Shown: in pieces, positions 8,116-16,130 of the stretch
Position numbering within the stretch: position 1 is the first letter of the stretch
How the letters are laid out: each line of letters starts with the position of its first letter
DNA from: Acidimicrobiales bacterium
GTDB lineage: Bacteria; Actinomycetota; Acidimicrobiia; Acidimicrobiales; Iamiaceae
DNA length: 32,183 nt
Assembly: GCA_012513855.1 (NCBI GenBank)
Contig: JAAZBK010000315.1
Location: forward strand, 1-32,183
Reading direction: 5' to 3'
Translations under genes and position numbers: made by a program
The notes under the pieces: generated by a model
What the model was told of the DNA's origin: nothing
Database searches by the model: none
What the model saw: only the letters and a program-made list of their open reading frames with translations

Positions 8116-9075
8116 ATGCGCCTGATCGCCCAACGTCTCATCCAGTTGGTCGTGGTCTTCGTGGTGGTGACGCTGTTCACCGCCGGTTTGATCAGCCTGG
8201 TACCGGGCAAGCCAGAGAACCTGGTCATCCCGTTCGACAACACCCCAGGTCAGACCCTGCGGCAGGAGTTCCGGGAGTCGAACAACCTCGACGATCCGCT
8301 GCCGGTCCGATGGGCCAAGTGGGCTGGCGACTTCGTCCAGGGCGACCTGGGCAACTTCTACAGCGCCAGCGGCGGCACCCCCGTGCGCACCCGGTTCGAC
8401 CAGTCGTGGCCGGTCTCGGTCAGCCTGATCCTCTACACCCAGGTGCTGTCGCTGCTGGTGGCCATACCGCTTGCGTTGTGGGCCGCCTACCGGTCCGGGC
8501 GCTGGACCGACAAGATCATCAACACCTTCGCCTTCGGAGCCATCTCGTTGCCCAGCTTCGCGGTGGCCCTGCTCCTCACCTACTACCTCGGCGTGCAGAT
8601 GGGGTGGGTACCCACCCAGGGCTACGTGAGGTTGACCGAGGATCCCGGCGAGCACTTCAGACACGTGATCGTGCCGGTCCTGGCACTGTCGCTCGGCCAG
8701 ATCGCCGTGTACATGCGCCTGCTCCGCTCCGACCTGGTGGCCACCCTCCAGGAGGACTTCATCCTGATGGCCAAGTCGAAGGGCATATCCAACGGGCGGG
8801 TGCTGTGGCGCCACGCCCTGCGGCCGTCGAGCCTCACGCTGCTCACCGTCACCGGTCTGAGCATGGGCAACCTCATCGGCGGAACCCTCGTGATCGAGTT
8901 CCTGCTCGGCATCCCGGGCCTGGGCGTCCTCATCGGCGAGACCGTCCTCCGCCGCCAGTACGAGGCCCTCCAGAGCCTGGTGGCGGTGGTGGCCATCGCC
9001 TTCGTACTCATCAACTTCACCGTCGACGCGCTCTACTCGGTGCTCGACCCACGGATCAGGGAACGCACCACATGA
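8116..9075 (+). CDS. dppB: Peptide ABC transporter permease, DppB/OppB type
   Basis: This 319-residue inner-membrane permease begins with the classic MRLIAQRLIQLVVVFVVVTL first helix and a following loop (GKPENLVIP) typical of DppB. The cytoplasmic coupling loop is EDFILMAKSKGISNGRVLWR, the EAA motif that docks on the ATPases, followed by GNLIGGTLVIEFLLGIPGLG. The ATG at 8116 is chosen because AGGGGAAAG directly precedes it and the family N-terminus starts there; an upstream in-frame start at 8059 would lie across the hairpin. The stop overlaps the next start as ATGA, indicating translational coupling. It forms the pore with the next gene product. The symbol denotes family type; the true substrate is unknown. 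Confidence 0.93.
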   Translation: MRLIAQRLIQLVVVFVVVTLFTAGLISLVPGKPENLVIPFDNTPGQTLRQEFRESNNLDDPLPVRWAKWAGDFVQGDLGNFYSASGGTPVRTRFDQSWPVSVSLILYTQVLSLLVAIPLALWAAYRSGRWTDKIINTFAFGAISLPSFAVALLLTYYLGVQMGWVPTQGYVRLTEDPGEHFRHVIVPVLALSLGQIAVYMRLLRSDLVATLQEDFILMAKSKGISNGRVLWRHALRPSSLTLLTVTGLSMGNLIGGTLVIEFLLGIPGLGVLIGETVLRRQYEALQSLVAVVAIAFVLINFTVDALYSVLDPRIRERTT

Positions 9076-9998
9076 CCCTCTCCACCGCCACCGAGGCGGC
9101 CGTGGCACCAGCGGTGCCCGAGGACGCCGACGAAGTAGCGCCGAAGAAGCGGCTCCCGATCGGAGCCTGGCTGTCGATCGCCTGGCTCGTGCTCGTGGTG
9201 TTCCTCGCCCTCTTCGCCGACCTCCTCCCCCTCCACGACCCCAACGTCTCGGTCGCATCCAAGGCGGAACTGGCTCCCGGTGAGGAAGGCCTGTGGCTCG
9301 GGGCCGACGGCAGCTCGCGCGACATGCTCTCCCGCACCATCTACGGCGGCCGCAACTCCCTCGGCATCGCCGTGGGCGCGGTGACGATCGGGTTCGTGAT
9401 CGGTGGCCTGCTCGGTCTCTTCAGCGGCTACTTCCGCAACTGGATCGGCAAGTCGCTGGCAGCCCTGTTCGACATCCTGCTGGCCATCCCCGCCCTGGTG
9501 CTGGCCCTCTCGCTGGTGTCGGTGCTCAAGGGCGACCCCGTCCAGGCCCCCGACGCGTTCCGGCTGCCCACCATCTTGATCCTGATCCTCGCGCTCGGCG
9601 TCGTGTCGATCCCGCTGCTCGCCCGGATCACCAGGGGCAACACGATGGCGTGGGCGCAGCGGGAGTTCGTCACCGCGGCGCGGGCCCAGGGCGCCACCAA
9701 CGGCCGGATCCTCTTCCGGGAGATCCTGCCCAACGTCCTCCCGGCCATGGCCTACATCGCGTTGCTGGGCGTCGCCATCGCCGTGGTGGCCGAGGGCGGC
9801 CTGGCCATCCTCGGCGCCAGCCTCGATCCGCCCGCCGCCACCTGGGGGATCATGATCAACGACGGCAAGTCGGCCATGGAGGACGCACCGTTCATCATGT
9901 TCACCCCGATCGTCGCCACCTTCCTCACCGTGATGGCGCTCAACTACCTGGGCGACCTGATCCGCGATCGCTTCGACGTCCGTGAGAGTGCCCTGTGA
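9072..9998 (+). CDS. dppC: Peptide ABC transporter permease, DppC/OppC type
   Basis: This 308-residue second permease subunit has an Ala/Glu-rich cytoplasmic N-terminus, a first helix in LSIAWLVLVVFLALFADLLP, then the periplasmic segment with GLWLGADGSSRDMLSRTIYG, a hallmark of DppC. The EAA coupling loop is REFVTAARAQGATNGRILFR. The GASLDPPAATWGIMINDGK block near the end is also typical. The start ATG overlaps the upstream TGA (ATGA at 9072-9075), and its own TGA overlaps the next GTG. It pairs with the preceding permease to form the translocation channel for substrates delivered by the lipoprotein receptors. Confidence 0.94.
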   Translation: MTLSTATEAAVAPAVPEDADEVAPKKRLPIGAWLSIAWLVLVVFLALFADLLPLHDPNVSVASKAELAPGEEGLWLGADGSSRDMLSRTIYGGRNSLGIAVGAVTIGFVIGGLLGLFSGYFRNWIGKSLAALFDILLAIPALVLALSLVSVLKGDPVQAPDAFRLPTILILILALGVVSIPLLARITRGNTMAWAQREFVTAARAQGATNGRILFREILPNVLPAMAYIALLGVAIAVVAEGGLAILGASLDPPAATWGIMINDGKSAMEDAPFIMFTPIVATFLTVMALNYLGDLIRDRFDVRESAL

Positions 9999-11077
9999 GC
10001 GAGAACCAGACCGACCACGCCAACCAGCCGGTGCTGGAGGTCCGCGACCTCGTCACCCAGTTCTCCTCCGAACGGGGCACCGTCAACGCCGTCCGTGGGG
10101 TGTCGTTCGACCTGTACCGCGGCCGGACCCTGGGCGTGGTAGGCGAATCAGGCTCGGGCAAGTCCGTCCTCTCGCGTTCGGTCATGGGCCTGATGCCCGG
10201 CAACGCCACCCGGACCGGAAGCGTGAGGTTCGAGGGCTCGGAGGTCCTCAACGCGTCCCCGAAGGTCATGCGGTCGTACTGGGGCCAGAAGATGTCGATG
10301 GTGTTCCAGGACCCGATGACGGCTCTCAACCCGGTGCTGCGCATCGAGCGCCAGATCACCGAGTCGCTCCACGAGCACATCGACATGTCGAAGGCGCAGG
10401 CCAAGGACACCGCCCTCGCCCTCCTCACCTCGGTGGGCATCCCCGAGCCCGCCCGGCGAATGCGCCAGTACCCCCACGAGATGTCGGGCGGGATGCGCCA
10501 GCGCATCATGATCGCCATCGCCCTCGCCTGCGGGCCCCGCATGCTCTTCGCCGACGAGCCCACCACCGCCCTCGACGTCACGGTCCAGGCCCAGATCCTC
10601 GATCTCCTCCAGTCCATGCAGCGCGACCGGGAGATGTCGATGATCCTGGTCACCCACGACCTGGGCGTGGTGGCCGGCCGGGCCGACGACATCGCGGTGA
10701 TGTACGCCGGCCGGATCGTGGAGAAGGCCCCGGCCGAGCGGCTCTTCGCCGGGATGCGCCACCCCTACACCCAGGCGCTGATGCGCTCGATCCCGAAGCT
10801 GGAGATGCCCAGCCACACTCGGCTCGACGCCATCGCCGGTCGCCCACCAGACCTGGTCAACCTTCCCGAGGGGTGCTCGTTCGCACCCCGCTGTCCCAAC
10901 GCCCAGGAGAAGTGCCTGGTCGACGATCCGGCCCTCACCGCCGACGACGATCATGCCGATCACGTCTTCGCCTGCCACTTCCCGGTGAACGAGGTCGTGG
11001 TGGCGGCACCGGGCATCCGGGTCGACGGCCAGCCACCACGGATCGCCCACGATCCGTCCCTAGGAGGATCCGCCTGA
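9995..11077 (+). CDS. dppD: Peptide ABC transporter ATPase, DppD/OppD type
   Basis: This 360-residue ATPase has Walker A GESGSGKS (50-57), Q-loop FQDP (104-107), signature MSGGMRQR (163-170), Walker B MLFADEP (183-189) and switch His221. The C-terminal oligopeptide-transporter extension starts at HPYTQALMRSIP and has four cysteines, C294, C300, C307 and C327; this pattern coordinates an iron-sulfur cluster in some characterised Opp/Dpp ATPases. The GTG start overlaps the upstream stop (GTGA), and no better start is present. It powers import together with the next protein as a heterodimer. Confidence 0.94.
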   Translation: MSENQTDHANQPVLEVRDLVTQFSSERGTVNAVRGVSFDLYRGRTLGVVGESGSGKSVLSRSVMGLMPGNATRTGSVRFEGSEVLNASPKVMRSYWGQKMSMVFQDPMTALNPVLRIERQITESLHEHIDMSKAQAKDTALALLTSVGIPEPARRMRQYPHEMSGGMRQRIMIAIALACGPRMLFADEPTTALDVTVQAQILDLLQSMQRDREMSMILVTHDLGVVAGRADDIAVMYAGRIVEKAPAERLFAGMRHPYTQALMRSIPKLEMPSHTRLDAIAGRPPDLVNLPEGCSFAPRCPNAQEKCLVDDPALTADDDHADHVFACHFPVNEVVVAAPGIRVDGQPPRIAHDPSLGGSA

Positions 11078-12114
11078 TGGCAGGCATCGGCAAAGCCCAC
11101 CTCCGCCCGGAGGGAGAAGCCTTGCTGCGGGTCGAGGACCTCGTGGTGGAGTTCCCCGCCGGTCGCGGCCGGAAGGTGAACGCGGTGACCGAGGTCAGCC
11201 TCGACGCCCTACCGGGCGAGACCCTCGGGCTGGTCGGCGAGTCGGGTTGCGGCAAGTCGACCACCGGCAAGGCGATCATGCAGCTCCCGTCGCCCACCTC
11301 CGGCACGGTGGTCTTCGACGGCACCGACCTCACGGGACTGGGCGAGTCCCAGCTCCGCGAGGTGCGCACCCGATTGCAGATGATCTTCCAGGACCCGATC
11401 TCCTCGTTGAACCCGCGGCGTCGGGTCGAGGCCATCGTGGCCGAGGGACTCGACATCTGGAAGAGGGTCAGCGGAGACGACAAGACCGCCAAGGTCGACG
11501 ACATGCTCCTCACCGTCGGGCTCGATCCCGCCGTGGTCCGCGGCCGCCGTCCCCACCAGTTCTCCGGCGGACAGTGCCAGCGCATCTCGATCGCCCGGGC
11601 GGTCATCACCGAACCCCAGCTCATCGTCTGCGACGAGCCGGTGTCCGCTCTCGACGTGTCGGTCCAGGCTCAGATCCTGAACCTGCTCGAGGACATGAAG
11701 GCCCGCTACGGGCTCACGATGATCTTCATCGCCCACGACCTCGCGGTGGTCAAGAACATCTCCGACCGCGTGGCGGTTATGTACCTCGGACGACTGTGCG
11801 AGGTCGGCGATCCCGACGTGCTCTACGCCCGGCCCGCCCACCCGTACACGGCGGCTCTGCTGAGCGCCATCCCGGTGCCCGACCCCACCGTGAGGCCCGA
11901 GACCCGCCACACCCTCGGCGGCGAGATCCCCTCGCCCATCTCGCCGCCGTCGGGCTGCCGGTTCCGCACCCGCTGCCCCCGCGCCGACGACATCTGTCGC
12001 GACGAGGTGCCGGTGATGACCCAGATCGACGACGACCACTTCGTGGCGTGCCACCACCCGCTCGCCCCTGGCGAGTCGGTCACCGAGGTCGAACTGGCGG
12101 GAGCGTCCGCCTGA
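11077..12114 (+). CDS. dppF: Peptide ABC transporter ATPase, DppF/OppF type
   Basis: This 345-residue partner ATPase has Walker A GESGCGKST (54-62), Q-loop FQDP (104-107), signature FSGGQCQRISIARA (162-175), Walker B LIVCDEP (182-188) and switch His220. The signature has Cys167 where most relatives have Arg (SGGQRQR), a mild deviation. The C-terminal extension keeps cysteines C294, C300, C307 and C325, as in its partner. AGGAGG at 11062-11067 lies nine bases before the ATG, which overlaps the upstream stop by one base (TGATG). It completes the importer: two permeases, two ATPases and three candidate receptors. Confidence 0.94.
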   Translation: MAGIGKAHLRPEGEALLRVEDLVVEFPAGRGRKVNAVTEVSLDALPGETLGLVGESGCGKSTTGKAIMQLPSPTSGTVVFDGTDLTGLGESQLREVRTRLQMIFQDPISSLNPRRRVEAIVAEGLDIWKRVSGDDKTAKVDDMLLTVGLDPAVVRGRRPHQFSGGQCQRISIARAVITEPQLIVCDEPVSALDVSVQAQILNLLEDMKARYGLTMIFIAHDLAVVKNISDRVAVMYLGRLCEVGDPDVLYARPAHPYTAALLSAIPVPDPTVRPETRHTLGGEIPSPISPPSGCRFRTRCPRADDICRDEVPVMTQIDDDHFVACHHPLAPGESVTEVELAGASA

Positions 12115-12653
12115 CCCGAGCGCCCCGCCTCCACCCCGACGTCAGGCGCGCCATGCTGCTCGACGCCGCGGAGGCGCTGATGGCGGAGCTCGATCCGCTC
12201 ACGGTCTCACTGGAGCAGGTGGCGGCCGCGGCCGGCACCTCCCGCCCGTTGCTGCACGCCTACTTCGGAGATCGCCGCGGTCTGCTCGACGCGGTCCAGG
12301 TCAGGGTGGTGCGACGGCTCGATGAGTGGGTCGAGCACGGCCTCAAGCGCTCACGCACCCCGCGGGAGGCGCTCCTCGCGATGGTCACCGCCACCTTCTC
12401 CTTCGTCGACCAGGAGACCGACAGCTGGCGGGTCCTGATGGCCAGCGGTGGTCTCGACCACCCCGACCTGCACGCGGTCCGGACCCGCTGGTCCGATGCA
12501 CTGGCAGACGCCGACCCGTCACCATCGCTGGGTGCCCAGGCGGCCGTCGGTGCTCTCCTGTCGGGAGCCGGCGGATGGGTGGCGCGCGGCGAGGAGCCGG
12601 GCGCGGTGGCGGCCGTCCTCGGACGGCTGCTTCGACCCGAACCCGCTCCCTGA
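12111..12653 (+). CDS. TetR/AcrR-family transcriptional regulator (probable CTG start)
   Basis: From CTG 12111 the product has 180 residues. The N-terminal helix-turn-helix reads VRRAMLLDAAEALM, VSLEQVAAAAGTSRPLLHAY, then FGDRRGLLDAV, a clear TetR DNA-binding domain with Y-F at the end of the recognition helix. The rest is a helical ligand or dimer domain. The first ATG (12153) would cut helix 1 of the domain. No ATG, GTG or TTG lies between the upstream stop and that ATG in this frame. CTG at 12111 overlaps the upstream TGA (CTGA), has GGGAG seven bases before it, and gives a complete domain. Likely role: regulator of the importer or of itself; the ligand is unknown. Confidence 0.85.
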   Translation: MTRAPRLHPDVRRAMLLDAAEALMAELDPLTVSLEQVAAAAGTSRPLLHAYFGDRRGLLDAVQVRVVRRLDEWVEHGLKRSRTPREALLAMVTATFSFVDQETDSWRVLMASGGLDHPDLHAVRTRWSDALADADPSPSLGAQAAVGALLSGAGGWVARGEEPGAVAAVLGRLLRPEPAP

Positions 12654-12711
12654 GGCTCGCTCCTCGGGTCCGCGTGAGGTCGCCCGGTGCTCGACCTGGC
12701 AGGATTGAGCC

Positions 12712-13185
12712 ATGGCCAAGCCCCCCGCGATGGAAATCGACACCAACACGATCTACACGGTCACCCTCGGCACCCCGAAGGGCACGATCGTCATGGACCT
12801 CGATCCCCGGTTGGCGCCCAACTCGGTCAACCACTTCGTGGTCCTGGCCCGCCAGGGCTTCTACACCGGCCTCACGTTCCATCGCGTGGTGCCCGAGTTC
12901 GTGATCCAGGGCGGCGATCCCGAGGGAACGGGACGGGGCGGCCCCGGCTACCGCTGGAACGACGAGCCGGTGACGGGTGAGTACACGCTCGGGGCGGTGG
13001 CCATGGCCAACGCCGGCCCGAACACCAACGGCAGCCAGTTCTTCATCTGCATCGACGACTGCACCCGCAAGCTCGACAAGGCCTACAACCTGTTCGGCTA
13101 CGTCACCGAGGGGATCGAGGTCGCCCAGGCGATCACGGTCGGCGACACCATGGACACCGTCGAAGTGTCCGAACGCCCCGCCTGA
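12712..13185 (+). CDS. Peptidyl-prolyl cis-trans isomerase, cyclophilin type
   Basis: This 157-residue single-domain cyclophilin catalyses proline isomerisation in protein folding. Active-site blocks are visible: TFHRVVPEFVIQGGDP (55-70, catalytic Arg58), NGSQFFI (106-112) and NLFGYVTEG (126-134). There is no signal peptide or membrane segment, so it is probably cytosolic. At the position of the cyclosporin-contacting Trp/His segment it has LDKAYNLFG, so those residues are absent; this is common in bacterial members and should lower cyclosporin affinity. It starts at ATG 12712, 58 bases after the regulator, so co-transcription is uncertain. The next gene follows after 14 bases. Confidence 0.93.
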   Translation: MAKPPAMEIDTNTIYTVTLGTPKGTIVMDLDPRLAPNSVNHFVVLARQGFYTGLTFHRVVPEFVIQGGDPEGTGRGGPGYRWNDEPVTGEYTLGAVAMANAGPNTNGSQFFICIDDCTRKLDKAYNLFGYVTEGIEVAQAITVGDTMDTVEVSERPA

Positions 13186-13199
13186 TCCGCTCCACCTCC

Positions 13200-14834
13200 T
13201 TGGAGCTCAACCTCGCCGACGTCCACGAGGCCATCGCCGACGCGTTCCCGGACCGTCCGTGCCTGATCTGGCGCGGCCGAACCTGGACCTGGGCCGAGAC
13301 CACCGATCGAACGAGGAGGTTCGCCAACCTCCTCCTCGAGCACGGCCTCACCCGCAGAGGCGATCTCGCCGACTGCGCCCAGTGGGAATCGCCTCACGCC
13401 CACGTGGCGCTCTACGCCACCAACGGCAACGCCTACCTCGAAGCCATGATCGGCGCGTTCAAGGCAGGCGCCGTCGGGGTCAACATCAACTACCGCTACG
13501 TGGCCGAAGAGCTCGCGTACGTGCTGAACGACTCCGGGGCCGCCGCGGTGCTCTACCAGGGGAGCTTCGCGGCCACCCTCGCAGAGGCCCTTCCGCTGCT
13601 GGAGCACGAACCGCTCCTGATCCGCGTCGACGACGGGACACCTGACTCCTTGCTGCCGGGAGCGCTGGACTACGAGGAGGCGCTGGCCCGGTCGTCGAGC
13701 GCCAGACCCGACGTCGAGTGGCGACCGGACGACCTCTACATCCTCTACACCGGTGGCACCACCGGGTACCCCAAGGGCGTCCTCTGGCGCCAGGCCGACT
13801 TCCTCGTGGCCGCCCTCGGGATCACCGGTCCCGGTGGCACCGAGATCGCCGCCCTCGACGAACTGGTGGAGATCGCCCGACGTCGTCACCTCCGAGCGCT
13901 TCCCGCTCCGCCCTTCATGCACGGGGCAGCCCACTGGAACGCACTGAGCTGTTGGATCGGTGGCGGGGCCGTGGTCATCCAGGACGACACCGACCGACTC
14001 GACGCAGCCGACGTGCTCGACACCTGCGAACGCCACGGCGTGACCTCGATCCTCATCGTCGGCGATGCCTTCGCCCGCCCCATCGTCGACGAGCTCCGCC
14101 GGCGACCCCGTGAGCTGTCCTTGCGCCACCTGCTCACCGGCGGCGCGATCCTCTCCCCCGCGGTCCAGGCCGAGCTGCTGGAGCTGCTCCCCGATCTGAA
14201 GATCGTCGACGTCCTCGGGTCGTCGGAGACCGGACGGCAGGCGGTCGCCACCGCCTCGGGGTCCGAGCCCGACGGGGCCGGCCGGTTCAAGCCGGCCAGC
14301 ACCGCCGTCGTGCTCGACGAGGACCGCTCCGGCCTGGTCCCCCGAGGCGATCAGACCGTGGGTTGGCTCGGTCAGGGCGGTCGGGTGCCCCGCGGCTACC
14401 TGGGCGACCCGACCAAGACCGCGGCGACGTTTCCCGAGGTGGCCGGGCGGCGATGGGCCATCGCGGGAGATCGGGCCCGCTGGCGGCCGGACGGAACGAT
14501 CGAGTTGCTCGGCCGGGAGTCGGTCACCATCAACACCGGCGGCGAGAAGGTCTTCGCCGAGGAGGTCGAGCAGGCGCTGAAGGCCCACCCCGGGGTCTTC
14601 GACGTCCTCGTGGCGGCCAGGCCGAGCGAACGTTGGGGCCAGGAGGTGGTGGCGGTGGTCGCCCCGCGTCCCGACCACCACGTCGACCTCGAATCGCTGC
14701 GCCAGGTCGCGGGCGAGCACCTTGCCCGGTACAAGCTGCCGAGGGCCGTGGTGCTCGTCGACGCCGTCAAGCGGAGCCCCAGCGGCAAGCCGGACTACGC
14801 GTGGGCTCGGTCCGTGGCCTCGGAAGCGGGCTGA
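13200..14834 (+). CDS. Acyl-CoA synthetase, AMP-forming (ANL superfamily)
   Basis: This 544-residue adenylate-forming ligase activates a carboxylic acid with ATP and transfers it to CoA. Core motifs: ILYTGGTTGYPKGVLW (181-196, phosphate loop), LGSSETG (339-345), GDRARWRPDG (423-432, ribose-binding Asp), GRESVTINTGGEKVFAEEVE (438-457, hinge) and the catalytic Lys530 in SPSGKPDYA. The start is TTG at 13200; no other start precedes the family N-terminus, and there is no clear Shine-Dalgarno. PAPPFMHGAAHW around 235-246 is usual for fatty- or aromatic-acid ligases in actinobacteria. Substrate is not determinable. The glycosylase gene begins two bases after its stop, suggesting co-transcription. 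Confidence 0.92.
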   Translation: MELNLADVHEAIADAFPDRPCLIWRGRTWTWAETTDRTRRFANLLLEHGLTRRGDLADCAQWESPHAHVALYATNGNAYLEAMIGAFKAGAVGVNINYRYVAEELAYVLNDSGAAAVLYQGSFAATLAEALPLLEHEPLLIRVDDGTPDSLLPGALDYEEALARSSSARPDVEWRPDDLYILYTGGTTGYPKGVLWRQADFLVAALGITGPGGTEIAALDELVEIARRRHLRALPAPPFMHGAAHWNALSCWIGGGAVVIQDDTDRLDAADVLDTCERHGVTSILIVGDAFARPIVDELRRRPRELSLRHLLTGGAILSPAVQAELLELLPDLKIVDVLGSSETGRQAVATASGSEPDGAGRFKPASTAVVLDEDRSGLVPRGDQTVGWLGQGGRVPRGYLGDPTKTAATFPEVAGRRWAIAGDRARWRPDGTIELLGRESVTINTGGEKVFAEEVEQALKAHPGVFDVLVAARPSERWGQEVVAVVAPRPDHHVDLESLRQVAGEHLARYKLPRAVVLVDAVKRSPSGKPDYAWARSVASEAG

Positions 14835-14835
14835 G

Positions 14836-15741
14836 GTGGCCCGATCGGGTCGGAGCCGGTCGCTCCGCTTCACCCGCCCGTTCGACCTCGTGGGCACGCT
14901 GAAGGGTGTTCTCCAGGGGCCCGACAGCCTGGTCGGAAAGGTGGTCGACGGCGACGTCTGGCGGGCCACCCGCTCCCCCGCCGGGCCCTGCACGGTGAGG
15001 TTGCGGCTCCGTGGCAACCAGCTCGATGCCACCGCCTGGGGCGACGGTTCGGAGGCGGCGCTCGACGCGCTTCCGAGCCTGGTGGGTGCACACGACGACG
15101 ACTCCGACTTCGTCCCACGCCACGACCTGGTGGCGGAGCTGTGGAGCACCCATCGCGGCGTCCGGGTCCCCCGCTCGGGTTCGGTCACCGAGTCGCTGAT
15201 CACGTCGGTCCTCGAACAGCGCGTCACATCCTTCGAAGCCCATCGGGCCCAGGTCCAGATCGTCGAGCGCTACGGAGGACCTGCACCCGGCCCCACCGAC
15301 CTGTACCTCCCTCCTGATCCCGAGGTGCTGGCCGGAGCGGCTCCCTACGACCTCCACCTGGTGGGGGTCGAGAGCGACCGGGCCGACACGGTCAGGCGGG
15401 TGGCGGCCAGCGCCCGGCGGCTCGACGCGCTGTCCCTCCTCCCCCCGGCGGAGGCTCACGAGCGCCTCCGCGAGGTGGCCGGCGTCGGTGCGTGGAGCGC
15501 CGCCCGCGTGGCGCTCGTGGCGCTCGGAGACGCCGACGCGGTACCGCTCGGCGACGCCCACCTCCCCGCCGACGTCACCCACGCCCTGACCGGGCGCGCG
15601 GTCGATGACGACGAAGCGATGCTCGAGGCGCTCGAGCCCTACGCCGGCCACCGGGGCCGGGTCATCCGCCTGCTCGACGCCGCCGGGGTGCGTGCCCCCG
15701 AGCGATCCCCCCGCTACGCCCCCCAGGACCCCAGCCGCTGA
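14836..15741 (+). CDS. DNA glycosylase, AlkA-like HhH-GPD family
   Basis: From GTG 14836 the product has 301 residues. The N-terminal domain (LRFTRPFDLVGTLKGVLQGP onward) resembles the AlkA N-domain. VTESLITSVLEQRVTSFEA (117-135) is the helix that precedes the hairpin; LREVAGVGAWSAARVAL (211-227) is the helix-hairpin-helix, and Asp240 in ADAVPLGDAHLP is the expected catalytic aspartate. It likely excises alkylated bases such as 3-methyladenine in base-excision repair. The start two bases after the ligase stop, with GGAAG upstream, is preferred over in-frame starts inside that gene. The pairing with an acyl-CoA synthetase has no obvious functional meaning. Confidence 0.85.
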   Translation: MARSGRSRSLRFTRPFDLVGTLKGVLQGPDSLVGKVVDGDVWRATRSPAGPCTVRLRLRGNQLDATAWGDGSEAALDALPSLVGAHDDDSDFVPRHDLVAELWSTHRGVRVPRSGSVTESLITSVLEQRVTSFEAHRAQVQIVERYGGPAPGPTDLYLPPDPEVLAGAAPYDLHLVGVESDRADTVRRVAASARRLDALSLLPPAEAHERLREVAGVGAWSAARVALVALGDADAVPLGDAHLPADVTHALTGRAVDDDEAMLEALEPYAGHRGRVIRLLDAAGVRAPERSPRYAPQDPSR

Positions 15742-15786
15742 CGGTCCCGGTTCGACCCGGCTTCGCCGCCGGCGATGACCCGGGTC

Positions 15787-15838
15787 AGCCTGTGGACAAC
15801 TTCTCCAATCCACAGGCTTGGCCCCCTCGTTCCCCACA
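15787..15838. promoter_or_regulatory. Inverted repeat with DnaA-box-like sites upstream of the small-gene pair
   Basis: AGCCTGTGGA (15787-15796) is inverted as TCCACAGGCT (15809-15818) with a 12-base spacer. TGTGGACAA (15791-15799) is the reverse complement of TTGTCCACA, the preferred actinobacterial DnaA box. CAATCCACA (15806-15814) and TTCCCCACA (15830-15838) match the general TTATCCACA at seven of nine positions each. They fall in a 140-base intergenic region before an 82-codon gene. Either DnaA-dependent regulation or a chance stem could explain this. Confidence 0.4.
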
Positions 15839-15881
15839 AGGGACCTGTCGTAGGTTCGAGGTGGGAAGAAGGAGGGACCTG

Positions 15882-16130
15882 ATGGCCAGCTACCAGATCA
15901 CCCTGAAGGACCGCACCACCGAACAGATCGACGGTGCCGACGCCTACCAGCAGGAAGGCCAGATGACCACGTTCTTCTGCACCGCGTCGGGGCGGAACGT
16001 GGTCGACACGTGGAGCACGCGGGTGGCGAGCTTCCGCACCAGCGAGCTGGTGGCCATCCGGCGGATCGCCTCGTCGGAGGTCGACTCCGACTCCACCTTC
16101 GGACTGGTCGCTCCCCTACGCACCGCGTGA
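15882..16130 (+). CDS. Small conserved-looking protein of unknown function (82 residues)
   Basis: I do not recognise this family. The protein is MASYQITLKDRTTEQIDGAD-like at the N-terminus, then a beta-rich segment with FFCTASGRNVVDTWSTRVAS and FRTSELVAIRRI, and a polar tail. It has no signal peptide or membrane segment and one cysteine. The start is well supported: GGAGGGACC lies just before the ATG at 15882. Its stop overlaps the next ATG (TGATG), so the two small genes are probably translated together. A TAGGTT at 15851-15856 may be a -10 element. The composition (TTEQIDGADAY, mixed charge) looks like a real folded protein rather than a shadow frame. Confidence 0.75.
   Translation: MASYQITLKDRTTEQIDGADAYQQEGQMTTFFCTASGRNVVDTWSTRVASFRTSELVAIRRIASSEVDSDSTFGLVAPLRTA

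Noticed and set aside
13098-15227. 709-codon minus-strand frame opposite the acyl-CoA synthetase
   Set aside because: The plus strand has all ligase motifs in order; the minus translation has none.
15787-15838. Chromosomal replication origin
   Set aside because: There are too few DnaA boxes, no AT-rich unwinding region and no dnaA, dnaN or gyrB nearby.
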